DNA of 64,000 nucleotides, taken from positions 806,001 through 870,000 of the forward strand of contig NZ_CP142104.1 in the NCBI RefSeq assembly GCF_035751725.1, written 5' to 3'. Shown here one piece after another: positions 1-10,015 of the stretch; the stretch's first letter is position 1; every line of letters begins with the position of its first letter. Source of the stretch: Pseudomonas frederiksbergensis. Its GTDB lineage: Bacteria > Pseudomonadota > Gammaproteobacteria > Pseudomonadales > Pseudomonadaceae. The notes under the pieces were generated by a model. The model was not told the origin of the DNA, did no database searches, and was given only the letters and a program-made list of their open reading frames with translations. The translations under genes and the position numbers were made by a program.

Positions 1-1808
1 AGCCGGATGTCGAGCGACTGCTGCGGACAGCCCTGGCAAGCGTTACGTTGAATCTGCCGCTTACAGAACTCGAGCGCCTGAACCAGGATGAACTGGCTTG
101 GGAAAGTCGCGTCATGCAGTTCCGTAGCTATCGGATGGTCTGGCGCACGCAAGGCGTGCTGCCCATGCTGAGGCGCTTGTTGCACGATTTCAAATTGCCC
201 CAGGCCTTGATGACCCGTGATGATGGCGAGCGGGTACTGACCAACCTGCTGCACCTCTGTGAGTTGCTGCAGCAGGCCGCTGTCGAGCTGGATGGCGAGC
301 AAGCCATGATTCGTTATCTGTCCGAGCATCTGGCCTTGACCGGGCAGGCGGGAGAAGAGCAGATCCTGCGCCTCGAGAGCGATGAGCAGTTGGTCAAGGT
401 GGTAACGATTCATAAATCCAAGGGACTTGAATACCCCTTGGTATTCCTCCCATTCATATGCTCGACGAAACCGGTGGATGGCAGTCGACTGCCGCTGCAT
501 TACCACGATGAACGCGGCCAGGCGCAGGTTAGCCTCCTGGCTACGCCGGAGCTGGTTGCCAAGGCCGATGACGAGCGCCTGGCCGAAGATCTGCGTCTTT
601 TGTATGTGGCGCTCACCCGGGCCCAGCACGCCTGCTGGCTGGGAGTTGCCGACCTCAAGCGTGGCAGTAACAACCGCTCGATCCTGCATTTGTCTGCCCT
701 GGGCTATCTGTTGGGTGGTGGTGCGGCGTTGAACGACTCGGTGGAACTGAGGCGCTGGTTGGAAGACCTGCAGCAAGGCAGCCAGGCGGTGAGCTGCCAG
801 GATATGCCGCAGGCCAACGACGAGCGCTATCGACCCGCACGCAACGACGCGGTACTTCTGCAACCCTTGCTTGTGCTGCGCAAAGCCAGCGAGAACTGGT
901 GGATTGCGTCCTATAGCGCCTTGCGTTTTGGCGAAAGCCTCAACGCCGGCGGCGACACCTCGCCGGAAGATCCTCAAGCCCAGAAGTTATTCGATGATGA
1001 GCGACTCGATCCGGACGCTCCACGGGAAACCGTGGCTGCCGGCGGTGACATCCACCGCTTTCCCCGCGGCCCTCACCCAGGCACCTTCCTGCACGGCCTC
1101 CTGGAGTGGGCCGCCGGCGAAGGGTTTCCGATAGAGCCAGCCATCATTGAGGATGCCATCGCCCGGCGCTGCAACCGTCGGGGCTGGAACGGCTGGATCA
1201 ATACGCTGGGCGACTGGTTGCTGCACCTGACCCAGATGCCTCTGCAGATTGGCGATGGCCAGGCACCGGTGGTGCTAGGACACTTGACCCGGTTCCAAGT
1301 GGAAATGGAATTCTGGTTCGCCAGTCACAAGGTCGATGTGCTCAAGCTTGATGATCTGGTTTGCCGCTTCACCCACGACGGTGCGCCTCGTGTCGCTGCC
1401 GAACCCGTATTGCTCAATGGTATGTTCAAAGGGTTTATCGACCTGGCCTTCGAGCACGACGGCCGGTATTACGTGGCCGACTACAAATCCAATTGGCTGG
1501 GAATGGACGACGCGGCCTATACCAGGCAGGCCATGGAGCAATCGATCCTGGACAACCGCTATGACTTGCAATACGTGCTGTACCTGTTGGCCTTGCATCG
1601 CCAGCTCAAGGCGCGTTTGCCCGATTATGACTACGACCGGCATGTCGGCGGCGCGTTGTATATATTCCTTCGCGGCACGCGCGCAGCCAGCCAGGGTGTC
1701 TATTTCACCAAGCCTCCACGCGCCTTGATAGAACAACTGGATCGCCTGTTCCAAGGAATGCCGGAGCCCAAGGCGGAACCTGCTTGGGTGCAGGGGGAAT
1801 TGTTATGA
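1..1808 (+). CDS. recB: RecB, exodeoxyribonuclease V beta subunit (5' end outside window)
   Basis: The C-terminal half of the RecB helicase-nuclease, which with RecC and RecD unwinds and trims double-strand breaks for recombination. The frame is open from base 3, so the true start lies upstream. SF1 helicase motifs are visible: TIHKSKGLEYPLV (about 406-445) and LLYVALTRAQ (about 597-626). The nuclease domain follows, with FIDLAFEHDG and the catalytic DYKSNW near 1479-1496. The C-terminus is complete and the stop codon overlaps the recD start (TTATGA), which implies translational coupling. Identification is firm; the missing part is only a window-edge effect. Confidence 0.96.
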   Translation, partial: PDVERLLRTALASVTLNLPLTELERLNQDELAWESRVMQFRSYRMVWRTQGVLPMLRRLLHDFKLPQALMTRDDGERVLTNLLHLCELLQQAAVELDGEQAMIRYLSEHLALTGQAGEEQILRLESDEQLVKVVTIHKSKGLEYPLVFLPFICSTKPVDGSRLPLHYHDERGQAQVSLLATPELVAKADDERLAEDLRLLYVALTRAQHACWLGVADLKRGSNNRSILHLSALGYLLGGGAALNDSVELRRWLEDLQQGSQAVSCQDMPQANDERYRPARNDAVLLQPLLVLRKASENWWIASYSALRFGESLNAGGDTSPEDPQAQKLFDDERLDPDAPRETVAAGGDIHRFPRGPHPGTFLHGLLEWAAGEGFPIEPAIIEDAIARRCNRRGWNGWINTLGDWLLHLTQMPLQIGDGQAPVVLGHLTRFQVEMEFWFASHKVDVLKLDDLVCRFTHDGAPRVAAEPVLLNGMFKGFIDLAFEHDGRYYVADYKSNWLGMDDAAYTRQAMEQSILDNRYDLQYVLYLLALHRQLKARLPDYDYDRHVGGALYIFLRGTRAASQGVYFTKPPRALIEQLDRLFQGMPEPKAEPAWVQGELL

Positions 1809-3892
1809 GTCGTTCTTTTGCCGATCTGCTTCCCAAGCCATCCGACGACGAGAGCCTGCGGGGCCTGGCGCCCTTGAGCGAAGTGAATGACCTCTTGCTG
1901 CTGTTGACCCGCTGGGTGGAGCGCGGTTGGTTGCGGGCCCTGGACAAGGCGTTCGTATTGTTCCTCCATGAGTTGTGCGCGGATGACGACCCGCTGGTAT
2001 TGCTTGCTGCCGCACTCACCAGCCATCAGTTGGGCCATGGGCACGTCTGTCTGGATTTGTACGAAACGCTCAAGGAACCGGATTTCGCATTGTCGTTGCC
2101 GCCGGAGGGCGACCTGCAGGCCGGCATGATGTTGCTGCCATCGCAGCTATTGCAGACGCTGGACGGTGCCGGCTGGTGCAAGGTCCTGGCTTGCAGCCCG
2201 CTGGTGGCCCTGGCCGGTGACGAACGTGAGCATATGCGGCAACGGCCGTTGGTACTCGCTGGTAAACGTCTCTATCTGCGTCGTTACTGGGGTTACGAGC
2301 GGCGAATCGATAGCGCGTTGCGTCAACGACTGGCCGATCACGGCTCGGTGCCCGATGACCTTGGAGCGCGCCTGGCCGGATTGTTCGGGCCGGCCCGCGG
2401 GACAGGTCCGATCGACTGGCAGAAACTGGCCTGCGCGCTGGCGACTCGGAGCGCGTTCAGTATCGTCACGGGCGGCCCGGGCACGGGCAAGACCACCACG
2501 GTCGTGCGTCTGCTCGCCTTGCTGCAGGCACCTGCGGTCGAAGCAGGGAAACCGCTGCGCATTCGCCTGGCCGCGCCCACCGGCAAGGCGGCGGCGCGCC
2601 TGACCGAGTCCATCAGCCAACAGGTTCGCACGCTGGACGTCACCGATGCCGTGCGTGAACGCATTCCCTGCGAAGTCACCACGGTCCACCGCCTGCTGGG
2701 CAGTCGTCCCGGTACTCGCCATTTTCGTCATCACGCAGGCAACCGACTGCCGCTGGATGTGCTGGTCGTCGATGAAGCATCGATGATCGATCTGGAGATG
2801 ATGGCAAATCTGTTGGATGCGCTGCCGCCTCACGCGCGCTTGGTATTGCTGGGGGACAAGGACCAGTTGGCTTCGGTAGAAGCCGGCGCGGTACTCGGCG
2901 ATTTGTGCCGGGATGCCGAAGAGGGCTGGTATAGCCCGCAGACCCTGGCCTGGCTGGAATCCGTCAGTGGCGAGGACCTGATGGCCAGCGATCTGAAGCA
3001 GGATCTGGACGGCACCCATCCCTTGGCCCAGCAAGTGGTCATGCTCAGGCATTCCCGGCGTTTCGGCGAGGGCAGCGGTATTGGCCAGTTGGCTCGCAGG
3101 GTCAATGGGCAACAGCCGGAGCAGGCCCGAGAATTGTTGCGGGAGGGCCAATATTCCGACTTGTCCGCGTTGGCGTTGAAAGGTGAACACGATGCTGCGT
3201 TGGAACGTTTGCTGCTGGACGGCCAGGCGTCGGGACCGCAAGGATACCGGCATTACCTGAGTGTCTTGCGGCAACGACGCCCGGCGGCTTCCCGTCCGCT
3301 GGAAGAAGACTGCTGGGCTGATTGGGCTCGGGAGGTCTTGTCGGCGTTCGACGAGTTCCAGCTGCTCTGCGCGGTACGCAAAGGCCCGTGGGGTGTCGAA
3401 GGATTGAACCAGCGGATCACTGCGGCGCTGCTCAAGGCGCGCCTGATCGACAATGACCAGCTCTGGTATGAAGGGCGTCCGGTATTGATGACGCGCAACG
3501 ATTACGGACTGGGGTTGATGAATGGCGATATCGGTATTGCCCTCAAGTTGCCTGAGCGTGACGGACCTGATGCAGGAAAACAGGTGCTGCGTGTCGCCTT
3601 CCCTCGTAACGACGGCCGAGGTGGCGTGCGTTTTGTGCTCCCCAGTCGATTGAATGATGTGGAAACCGTGTTCGCCATGACCGTGCACAAATCCCAAGGC
3701 TCGGAATTTACCCACACGGCATTGATTCTTCCGGACGCACTGAACCCGGTCCTGACCAAGGAGCTGGTGTACACCGCCATCACCCGGGCCAAGCAATGGT
3801 TCAGCCTGATCGAGCCTCGCGCCGGAATATTCGAAGAGGCAGTGCGACGTAAGGTCAAGCGCTTGAGCGGGCTGATGTTGGAGTGGGAATAA
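1805..3892 (+). CDS. recD: RecD, exodeoxyribonuclease V alpha subunit
   Basis: The 5'-3' helicase subunit of RecBCD, 695 residues. Walker A GGPGTGKTTT is at about residues 223-232; LVVDEASMIDL (Walker B) and the C-terminal TVHKSQGSEF and YTAITRAK motifs complete the SF1B helicase core. I start at the ATG at 1805, which overlaps the recB stop, rather than an in-frame GTG at 1784 inside recB, because MSRSFADLL is a plausible RecD N-terminus and the overlap is typical of coupled subunits. Length is normal for Pseudomonas RecD. Confidence 0.96.
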   Translation: MSRSFADLLPKPSDDESLRGLAPLSEVNDLLLLLTRWVERGWLRALDKAFVLFLHELCADDDPLVLLAAALTSHQLGHGHVCLDLYETLKEPDFALSLPPEGDLQAGMMLLPSQLLQTLDGAGWCKVLACSPLVALAGDEREHMRQRPLVLAGKRLYLRRYWGYERRIDSALRQRLADHGSVPDDLGARLAGLFGPARGTGPIDWQKLACALATRSAFSIVTGGPGTGKTTTVVRLLALLQAPAVEAGKPLRIRLAAPTGKAAARLTESISQQVRTLDVTDAVRERIPCEVTTVHRLLGSRPGTRHFRHHAGNRLPLDVLVVDEASMIDLEMMANLLDALPPHARLVLLGDKDQLASVEAGAVLGDLCRDAEEGWYSPQTLAWLESVSGEDLMASDLKQDLDGTHPLAQQVVMLRHSRRFGEGSGIGQLARRVNGQQPEQARELLREGQYSDLSALALKGEHDAALERLLLDGQASGPQGYRHYLSVLRQRRPAASRPLEEDCWADWAREVLSAFDEFQLLCAVRKGPWGVEGLNQRITAALLKARLIDNDQLWYEGRPVLMTRNDYGLGLMNGDIGIALKLPERDGPDAGKQVLRVAFPRNDGRGGVRFVLPSRLNDVETVFAMTVHKSQGSEFTHTALILPDALNPVLTKELVYTAITRAKQWFSLIEPRAGIFEEAVRRKVKRLSGLMLEWE

Positions 3893-3990
3893 GGTGATGG
3901 AATGACTGGTTTTGAGCGCTTCGGTGTGTCGGTCGCGCTAATGCCTGTTTTTTGTCGGAAATCTCCGTAGGATACTGTCTCGCTGGCTTT

Positions 3991-4020
3991 TTGACACTGT
4001 GCTATCGTTCCGGCTCTTAT
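3991..4020 (+). promoter_or_regulatory. Candidate sigma-70 promoter for yfiRNB
   Basis: A perfect -35 hexamer TTGACA lies at 3991-3996 and, 18 bases on, a 4-of-6 -10 match (TCTTAT, 4015-4020). Transcription would begin about 13 bases before the yfiR ATG at 4040. It is the best promoter-like sequence in the 147-base gap after recD, but the -10 is weak. Confidence 0.4.
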
Positions 4021-4039
4021 CTACAGCAAGAGATCATCC

Positions 4040-4615
4040 ATGACGGCGGTGGAGCGGGAGAAGGTGGGCAGCAAGGATTGCAGGCATTATTTGCTTGCCG
4101 TTCTTTTGTGGCTGCTGTCGCCTGTGGTCCTTGCCCAGGACCCGCCGACCGCTACCCGAGCCGACCAGCGAGCCGAGGCGGTTACGCAAGTCGTATTGGG
4201 CATACTCAGCTACGCCCGTTGGCCGGTTGAGCCAACGCAATTGCAACTGTGCATCGTCGGCCCGACCCAATACACCGACAACCTGGTCAAAGGCACCACC
4301 CAGGCCACCGGCCGACCCGTGACCGTGCAGCGCGTGCTGGCTGATTATCCGAGCATCGCCACTGACTGCAACGCTGTCTACATCGGCAACCTGAGCAGTG
4401 AGGAACGCGCTCGTCTGTTTGCCTCGCTGATCGGCAAACCGGTGTTGAGCATCAGCGAGGGCGGTGACCAGTGCACCGTTGGCAGCCTGTTCTGCCTGCG
4501 GGTCGGTGACGAGCAAGTGTCGTTCGATGTCAATCTCGATTCGGTGGCCCGCAGCGGCGTGCGTATCCATCCGAGTGTCCTTCAATTATCGCGCCGCAGG
4601 CCTGCCGCCCCATGA
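4040..4615 (+). CDS. yfiR: YfiR-family periplasmic repressor of diguanylate cyclase YfiN
   Basis: 191 residues with an N-terminal signal sequence ending near VVLAQD and a YfiR/DUF4154 body. In P. aeruginosa YfiR sits in the periplasm and holds YfiN inactive, linking redox or envelope stress to c-di-GMP. Four mature-region cysteines are visible (LCIVG, TDCNA, and a C-x6-C pair in QCTVGSLFC), matching the two disulfides known in the family. The stop overlaps the yfiN ATG by 4 bases, and yfiN and yfiB follow, confirming the operon. A weak AAGAG ribosome site precedes the ATG. Confidence 0.9.
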   Translation: MTAVEREKVGSKDCRHYLLAVLLWLLSPVVLAQDPPTATRADQRAEAVTQVVLGILSYARWPVEPTQLQLCIVGPTQYTDNLVKGTTQATGRPVTVQRVLADYPSIATDCNAVYIGNLSSEERARLFASLIGKPVLSISEGGDQCTVGSLFCLRVGDEQVSFDVNLDSVARSGVRIHPSVLQLSRRRPAAP

Positions 4616-5880
4616 GTTCGTCGAAACCACGAATTCGTCCCACGCTGGGGTCGGTCATCGGTCGCGGTCATCTGATCGTCGCGCTGGTGGCGATCACCAT
4701 GGCCAGTGTCTCCCTGACCTTGCTGGGCGTGCTTGCCTTGCGTGTCTACGCCGATCACAACCTGCACCTCATCGCCCGTTCGATCAACTACACAGTGGAA
4801 GCCGCCGTGGTGTTCGATGATGCAGCCGCGGCCACGGAAGCGCTGGCCTTGATTGCCACGACCGAAGAAGTCGCCGATGCGCAGGTGTTCAATGAACACG
4901 GCCGCTTGTTGGCGCATTGGCAGCGGCCGGAAACAGGACTCCTGTCGGAGTTGGAAATGCACATCGCCAAGGCGTTTTTGGAAAAGCCCATCAGCCTCCC
5001 CATCGTCCATCAAGGGCGCGATATCGGCAGGATCCTTTTGGCCGGGCATGGCGGCAGCCTGTTGCGTTTCCTGCTCAGCGGCCTGGCGGGGATCATTGTG
5101 TGCACCGCAGTCAGTGCCTGGGTCGCGCTGTACCTGGCGCGACGTCAGTTGCGGGCGATCACCGGACCGTTGCGCAGCTTGGCTGAAGTCGCCCACGCCG
5201 CGCGCTGCGAGCGAGCCCTGGATCGACGGGTGCCGCCGGCCGACATCGCGGAGTTGGACAATCTGGGCAACGACTTCAATGGCTTGCTCGCTGAGCTGGA
5301 GTCCTGGCAGACCCACCTGCAAAGCGAAAACGAAACCTTGGCTCACCAGGCCAGCCACGACAGCCTGACCGGATTGCCTAACCGGGCATTTTTCGAAGGC
5401 CGATTGATCCGCGCCTTGCGCAACGCCAGCAAGCTCGACGAGCAAGTGGCCGTCCTGTATCTGGACAGTGATCGCTTCAAAGGCATCAATGACAATTTCG
5501 GCCACGCGGCCGGCGATGCGGTGCTGACGGCCGTTGCGACGCGGGTCAGGGCGCAGTTGCGAGAGGATGACCTTGTGGCACGCCTGGGCGGCGACGAATT
5601 CGCCGTGCTGCTGACGCCGTTGCATAAAATCGAGGATGCGCAGCGTATCGCTGAAAAGATCATCGCCAGCATGGAAATGCCGATCCAACTGCCGGGTAAT
5701 GCCTCGGTCCTGACTTCCCTCAGTATCGGTATCGCCGTTTATCCCGAGCACGGCGCAACACCGGGTGCGCTGCTCAGTGCCGCCGATGCGGCGATGTACC
5801 AGGCCAAACGCCTCGCCCGAGGCGGCCAACACACGGCGGGGGCGGAGCACCCGGTCGCGGATCTTCAAACCAGGAGCTGA
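4612..5880 (+). CDS. yfiN: YfiN/TpbB membrane diguanylate cyclase
   Basis: 422 residues. A first membrane segment lies at about residues 20-45, then a periplasmic domain, a second segment at about 150-175, a HAMP-like linker, and a GGDEF domain. The active-site motif is RLGGDEF at residues 324-330 and an allosteric I-site RxxD (REDD) ends five residues before GGDEF, so it should make c-di-GMP and be product-inhibited. YfiR (upstream) and YfiB (downstream) are its known partners. Expected output is exopolysaccharide production and biofilm growth when YfiR repression is lifted. Confidence 0.93.
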   Translation: MSSSKPRIRPTLGSVIGRGHLIVALVAITMASVSLTLLGVLALRVYADHNLHLIARSINYTVEAAVVFDDAAAATEALALIATTEEVADAQVFNEHGRLLAHWQRPETGLLSELEMHIAKAFLEKPISLPIVHQGRDIGRILLAGHGGSLLRFLLSGLAGIIVCTAVSAWVALYLARRQLRAITGPLRSLAEVAHAARCERALDRRVPPADIAELDNLGNDFNGLLAELESWQTHLQSENETLAHQASHDSLTGLPNRAFFEGRLIRALRNASKLDEQVAVLYLDSDRFKGINDNFGHAAGDAVLTAVATRVRAQLREDDLVARLGGDEFAVLLTPLHKIEDAQRIAEKIIASMEMPIQLPGNASVLTSLSIGIAVYPEHGATPGALLSAADAAMYQAKRLARGGQHTAGAEHPVADLQTRS

Positions 5881-5884
5881 ATGC

Positions 5885-6388
5885 ATGCTTTCGAATGCTC
5901 GTTTTTCCCTGCTGCGGTTCGCAGCATTTTTATTGGTCGCCGTTTTTGCCCTGGCAGGTTGCCAGACCACTCTCCAGAAAGGCCTTACCCCAGCGCAAAT
6001 CGCCGTGCTCAAGGAGCAGGGCTTCAAGTTGACGGACGAGGGCTGGGCCTTTGGTCTTTCCGGCAAAGTGCTGTTTGGCAGCGATGTGGAAAGCCTCAAT
6101 CCAGCCAGCACCGAAATTGTCGAGCGGATCGGCAAGGCCTTGCTGGGCGCGGGTATCGAACGAGTGCGAGTCGACGGTCACACCGACGCATCAGGCTCCC
6201 AAGCCTATAACGAACAACTGTCGATACGTCGGGCCAACAGCGTCGGCAAAGTATTGATTGGCGTGGGCATGCGTGAAGAAAACGTCCAACTACGTGGTCT
6301 TGGCAGCAGCCAACCCGTCGCGTCCAACGACACCGCCAGCGGCCGCACCGAAAACCGCCGCGTTGCCATCGTGGTTATCGCCGACTAA
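5885..6388 (+). CDS. yfiB: YfiB, OmpA-like outer-membrane lipoprotein
   Basis: 167 residues. A lipoprotein signal ends at LAGC, followed by a linker and an OmpA/Pal peptidoglycan-binding domain (VDGHTDASGS, then SIRRANSV and ENRRVAIVV). In the known system YfiB sequesters YfiR at the outer membrane and so activates YfiN. I start at the ATG at 5885 after a CAGGAGCTGA ribosome site; the frame is open further upstream but that part lies inside yfiN. It ends 4 bases into the convergent LysR gene. Confidence 0.92.
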   Translation: MLSNARFSLLRFAAFLLVAVFALAGCQTTLQKGLTPAQIAVLKEQGFKLTDEGWAFGLSGKVLFGSDVESLNPASTEIVERIGKALLGAGIERVRVDGHTDASGSQAYNEQLSIRRANSVGKVLIGVGMREENVQLRGLGSSQPVASNDTASGRTENRRVAIVVIAD

Positions 6389-7332
6389 TCGGCAAACACC
6401 ATCTCCCGGCTGTTGCCGATCAGCAATGGCCGGTTCTGCTCAGTCACATCCCTGATGTAATCCCACAGCAATGTAATCCGCTTGAGCTTCCTCAAGTCCT
6501 CCCGGCAGTACATCCAGAATTGGCGAGTGACCGTGATTTCCGCTGGCAGCACCGGCAGCAAGCGTGGGTCTTGGGCCGCCAGGAAGCAGGGCAGGATAGC
6601 CAGTGACCGACCTTGCTGGGCCGCGACAAACTGCGCGATCACGCTGGTGCTGCGCAGAAGAGCGTGCGCGCCAGGCAGGACGTTGGCGAGGTACAACAGC
6701 TCGGAACTGAACGCCAAATCGTCGACATAGCTGATGAACGAATGCTTGGCCAAATCCGCCGGGCGGTGGATGGGCGGGTGATTGTCCAGGTATTGCTGGG
6801 TTGCGTAGAGCTGCAGCCGATAGTCGCACAGCTTGCAGCATACGTATGGGCCATGTTCAGGGCGTTCGAGGGCGATGACGATGTCTGCTTCGCGCTTGGA
6901 AAGGCTGATGAAGTGCGGCAGCGGCAGGATGTCCACGGAAATGGCTGGGTAGGCATCGACGAAGTGGCTCAATTGCGGCGTGATGAAAAAACTGCCGAAG
7001 CCTTCCGTGCATCCCATGCGCACATGGCCCGACAGCGCAACGCCGGAGCCTGAGACCTGTTCGCAAGCCATGTGCAGCGTGCTTTCGATCGATTCGGCGT
7101 AGCCTAGCAATCGCTGGCCTTCGGAAGTCAGGACAAAACCGTTGGTCCGGGATTTTTCGAACAGCAGCGTGCCCAGCGAAGCTTCCAGCGAGCTGATGCG
7201 TCGCGACACCGTCGTGTAGTCGACGGCCAGGCGCTTGGCGGCCGTGCTGGCCTTGCGGGTACGGGCCACTTCGAGAAAAAACTTGAGGTCGTCCCAATTC
7301 AGCGACCCTAGGGAGGTGATGTTTTTTTGCAT
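6385..7332 (-). CDS. LysR-family regulator next to mmsAB
   Basis: 315 residues from the ATG at 7332; an upstream in-frame start at 7374 would add 14 residues and cannot be excluded, since neither has a clear ribosome site. The N-terminal winged helix reads LKFFLEVARTRKASTAAKRLAVDYTTVSRRISSLE, with a substrate-binding domain after it. It is divergent from mmsA with a 140-base gap, so it most likely controls mmsAB in response to a branched-chain catabolite. This is inferred from position only; the effector is unknown. Confidence 0.85.
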   Translation of the reverse strand: MQKNITSLGSLNWDDLKFFLEVARTRKASTAAKRLAVDYTTVSRRISSLEASLGTLLFEKSRTNGFVLTSEGQRLLGYAESIESTLHMACEQVSGSGVALSGHVRMGCTEGFGSFFITPQLSHFVDAYPAISVDILPLPHFISLSKREADIVIALERPEHGPYVCCKLCDYRLQLYATQQYLDNHPPIHRPADLAKHSFISYVDDLAFSSELLYLANVLPGAHALLRSTSVIAQFVAAQQGRSLAILPCFLAAQDPRLLPVLPAEITVTRQFWMYCREDLRKLKRITLLWDYIRDVTEQNRPLLIGNSREMVFAD

Positions 7333-7472
7333 GATGGACCGGTTTTTATGTGCGTTCTTATTAGAAGTTTGCACATCTATACTCCAAAAACCGTCTTATC
7401 ACCAAGCGTGCGCATGCTCCTTGGTCTTTGCTGAACCAGCGCTCTCTTATAAGAACAATCCCGGAGGCCAGC

Positions 7473-8999
7473 ATGAACGTTTCCCTTACGCCCAGCGACA
7501 CCGCCCTGCAATCCGTCAGACTGTTGATCGATGGTGAGTGGGTTGAATCCCAATCCAGCGAATGGCACGACATCGTCAACCCGGCCACCCAAGAAGTGCT
7601 GGCGAAGGTCCCGTTTGCCACGGCTTCGGAAGTCCATGCCGCCATCTGCGCCGCCCAGCGGGCTTTCCAGACCTGGAAGCTGACGCCCATCGGTGCGCGC
7701 ATGCGCATCATGCTCAAGCTCCAGGCCTTGATCCGCGAGCATTCCAAGCGCATCGCCGCGGTGCTCAGCGCCGAACAGGGCAAGACCATTGCCGACGCCG
7801 AGGGCGATATTTTCCGTGGCCTGGAAGTGGTCGAGCACGCCTGTTCCATCGGCACTCTGCAGATGGGTGAGTTCGCCGAAAACGTCGCTGGTGGCGTTGA
7901 CACCTACACGCTGCGCCAACCGATCGGGGTATGCGCGGGCATCACGCCGTTCAACTTCCCGGCGATGATTCCGCTGTGGATGTTCCCGATGGCCATCGCC
8001 TGCGGCAACACTTTTGTGCTCAAGCCCTCGGAGCAGGATCCGTTGTCGACCATGCTCCTGGTGGAGCTGGCGATCGAGGCCGGGGTGCCGGCAGGTGTGC
8101 TCAACGTGGTGCACGGCGGCAAGGACGTGGTGGATGCGCTCTGCACCCACAAGGATATCAAGGCCGTTTCCTTTGTCGGTTCGACCGCGGTCGGCACCCA
8201 TGTCTATGACCTGGCGGGTCGCCATGGCAAGCGCGTGCAATCGATGATGGGCGCCAAGAACCACGCGGTGGTGTTGCCTGATGCCAATCGTGAGCAAACC
8301 CTCAACGCCCTGGTCGGTGCCGGTTTCGGCGCGGCGGGCCAGCGTTGCATGGCCACCTCCGTGGTGGTGATGGTGGGTGCGGCAAAACAGTGGTTGCCAG
8401 AGCTCAAGGCCTTGGCACAAAAACTCAAGGTCAACGCTGGCAGCGAGCCGGGCACCGACATCGGTCCGGTGATTTCCAAGCGGGCCAAGGCGCGCATCCT
8501 CGAGTTGATCGAGAGCGGCGTGCAGCAAGGCGCGAAGCTGGAACTCGATGGCCGTGGCATCAGCGTGCCGGGGTTCGAGCAAGGCAACTTCGTCGGCCCG
8601 ACCCTGTTTTCCGGCGTGACCACCGACATGCGCATCTACACCGAAGAAATCTTCGGCCCGGTGCTGGTGGTGCTGGAAGTGGACACGCTGGACCAGGCCA
8701 TCGCGTTGGTCAACGCCAACCCATTCGGCAACGGCACCGGCCTGTTCACCCAGAGCGGTGCGGCGGCGCGCAAATTCCAGAGTGAAATCGATGTCGGCCA
8801 GGTGGGCATCAACATCCCGATCCCGGTGCCGGTGCCGTTCTTCAGCTTTACCGGTTCCCGCGGTTCGAAACTCGGCGACCTTGGCCCCTACGGCAAACAA
8901 GTGGTGCAGTTCTACACTCAAACCAAGACCGTGACCGCACGCTGGTTCGATGACGACAGCGTCAATGACGGTGTGAACACCACCATCAATTTGCGTTGA
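7473..8999 (+). CDS. mmsA: CoA-acylating methylmalonate-semialdehyde dehydrogenase
   Basis: 508 residues of the aldehyde dehydrogenase superfamily. It oxidises (methyl)malonate semialdehyde to propionyl-CoA or acetyl-CoA in valine and related catabolism. The catalytic cysteine lies in GQRCMATS and the cofactor region in SFVGSTAVG; the C-terminal [14 protein letters not shown] is typical of MmsA. The start at 7473 follows a strong GGAGG at 7463-7467; the upstream TTG at 7428 is not needed. mmsB follows after 10 bases, forming the standard mmsAB operon. Confidence 0.94.
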   Translation: MNVSLTPSDTALQSVRLLIDGEWVESQSSEWHDIVNPATQEVLAKVPFATASEVHAAICAAQRAFQTWKLTPIGARMRIMLKLQALIREHSKRIAAVLSAEQGKTIADAEGDIFRGLEVVEHACSIGTLQMGEFAENVAGGVDTYTLRQPIGVCAGITPFNFPAMIPLWMFPMAIACGNTFVLKPSEQDPLSTMLLVELAIEAGVPAGVLNVVHGGKDVVDALCTHKDIKAVSFVGSTAVGTHVYDLAGRHGKRVQSMMGAKNHAVVLPDANREQTLNALVGAGFGAAGQRCMATSVVVMVGAAKQWLPELKALAQKLKVNAGSEPGTDIGPVISKRAKARILELIESGVQQGAKLELDGRGISVPGFEQGNFVGPTLFSGVTTDMRIYTEEIFGPVLVVLEVDTLDQAIALVNANPFGNGTGLFTQSGAAARKFQSEIDVGQVGINIPIPVPVPFFSFTGSRGSKLGDLGPYGKQVVQFYTQTKTVTARWFDDDSVNDGVNTTINLR

Positions 9000-9009
9000 G
9001 GATCCGGAC

Positions 9010-9897
9010 ATGAACATCGCATTTATCGGCCTGGGCAACATGGGCGCGCCGATGGCGCGCAACCTGCTCAAGGCTGGCCATTCGCTGAATCTGTTCGACC
9101 TGAATCAGACGGTGCTGGCCGAACTGGCGGCGCTGGGCGGCACCATCAGTGCCTCGCCGCGCGATGCGGCCCAGGGCGCTGCATTGGTGATTACCATGCT
9201 GCCGGCCGCTGCCCATGTGCGCAGTGTCTGGCTGGGTGAAGACGGCGTGCTGGCCGGCATCGCCGCCGGGACTCCGGCGGTGGATTGCAGCACCATCGAT
9301 CCCCAGACCGCCCGCGACGTGGCGGCTGCCGCGGCGAAACAAGGGGTGGCGATGGCCGATGCGCCGGTCTCGGGCGGCACCGGCGGTGCCGCGGCGGGCA
9401 CGTTGACCTTCATGGTTGGCGCTACGCAGGAGTTGTTTTCAACGTTGCAACCGGTGCTGGCGCAGATGGGTCGCAACATTGTGCACTGTGGCGAAGTCGG
9501 CACCGGGCAGATCGCCAAGATCTGCAACAACCTGCTGCTGGGGATTTCCATGGTGGGTGTCAGCGAAGCCATGGCCCTGGGCGATGCCTTGGGGATCGAC
9601 ACTCAGGTGCTGGCCGGCATTATCAACAGTTCGACGGGCCGTTGCTGGAGTTCGGACACTTACAACCCATGGCCGGGCGTGATCGAAACGGCTCCGGCGT
9701 CTCGCGGTTATACCGGCGGCTTCGGCGCGGACCTGATGCTCAAGGACCTGGGCCTGGCCACTGAAGCCGCGCGCCAGGCCCGTCAGCCAGTGATCTTGGG
9801 GGCGGTGGCTCAGCAGTTGTATCAGGCGATGAGCCAGCGGGGCGAGGGCGGCCAGGATTTCTCGGCGATTGTGAACAGCTATCGCAAGCCGCAGTAA
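9010..9897 (+). CDS. mmsB: 3-hydroxyisobutyrate dehydrogenase
   Basis: 295 residues. It oxidises 3-hydroxyisobutyrate to methylmalonate semialdehyde, the substrate of MmsA, with NAD+. The N-terminal Rossmann motif is FIGLGNMGAPMARNL; DAPVSGGTGGA and the catalytic lysine region GQIAKICNNLLLG match the beta-hydroxyacid dehydrogenase family. Preceded by GAGGATCC and 10 bases from mmsA. Followed by a REP hairpin and a terminator. Confidence 0.94.
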   Translation: MNIAFIGLGNMGAPMARNLLKAGHSLNLFDLNQTVLAELAALGGTISASPRDAAQGAALVITMLPAAAHVRSVWLGEDGVLAGIAAGTPAVDCSTIDPQTARDVAAAAAKQGVAMADAPVSGGTGGAAAGTLTFMVGATQELFSTLQPVLAQMGRNIVHCGEVGTGQIAKICNNLLLGISMVGVSEAMALGDALGIDTQVLAGIINSSTGRCWSSDTYNPWPGVIETAPASRGYTGGFGADLMLKDLGLATEAARQARQPVILGAVAQQLYQAMSQRGEGGQDFSAIVNSYRKPQ

Positions 9898-9920
9898 AAC
9901 CTGCGGTGTTCTGAAGCTTT

Positions 9921-9950
9921 TGTGGCGAGGGGGTAAATCCCCTCGCCACA
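9921..9950. repeat. REP-like palindrome
   Basis: Arms TGTGGCGAGGGG and CCCCTCGCCACA, 12 bases each, around a 6-base loop. This is the common fluorescens-group intergenic REP type and recurs at 36761-36790. Confidence 0.75.
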
Positions 9951-9977
9951 GGGTCATGCATTCCAGAAGTTGTTTTC

Positions 9978-10011
9978 CGAGAGACCATGTCGGGTGGTCT
10001 TTCGGTTTTTT
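9978..10011 (+). terminator. Rho-independent terminator after mmsAB
   Basis: A 9-base stem (CGAGAGACC with GGTCTTTCG, one G-U pair) with a 9-base loop, followed by GTTTTTT. It lies just beyond the REP element and ends the mmsAB transcript before the convergent cupin gene. Confidence 0.65.
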
Positions 10012-10015
10012 CGTT

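Noticed and set aside
7377..9071. 564-codon ORF antisense to mmsA
   Set aside because: Shadow of mmsA; no motif.
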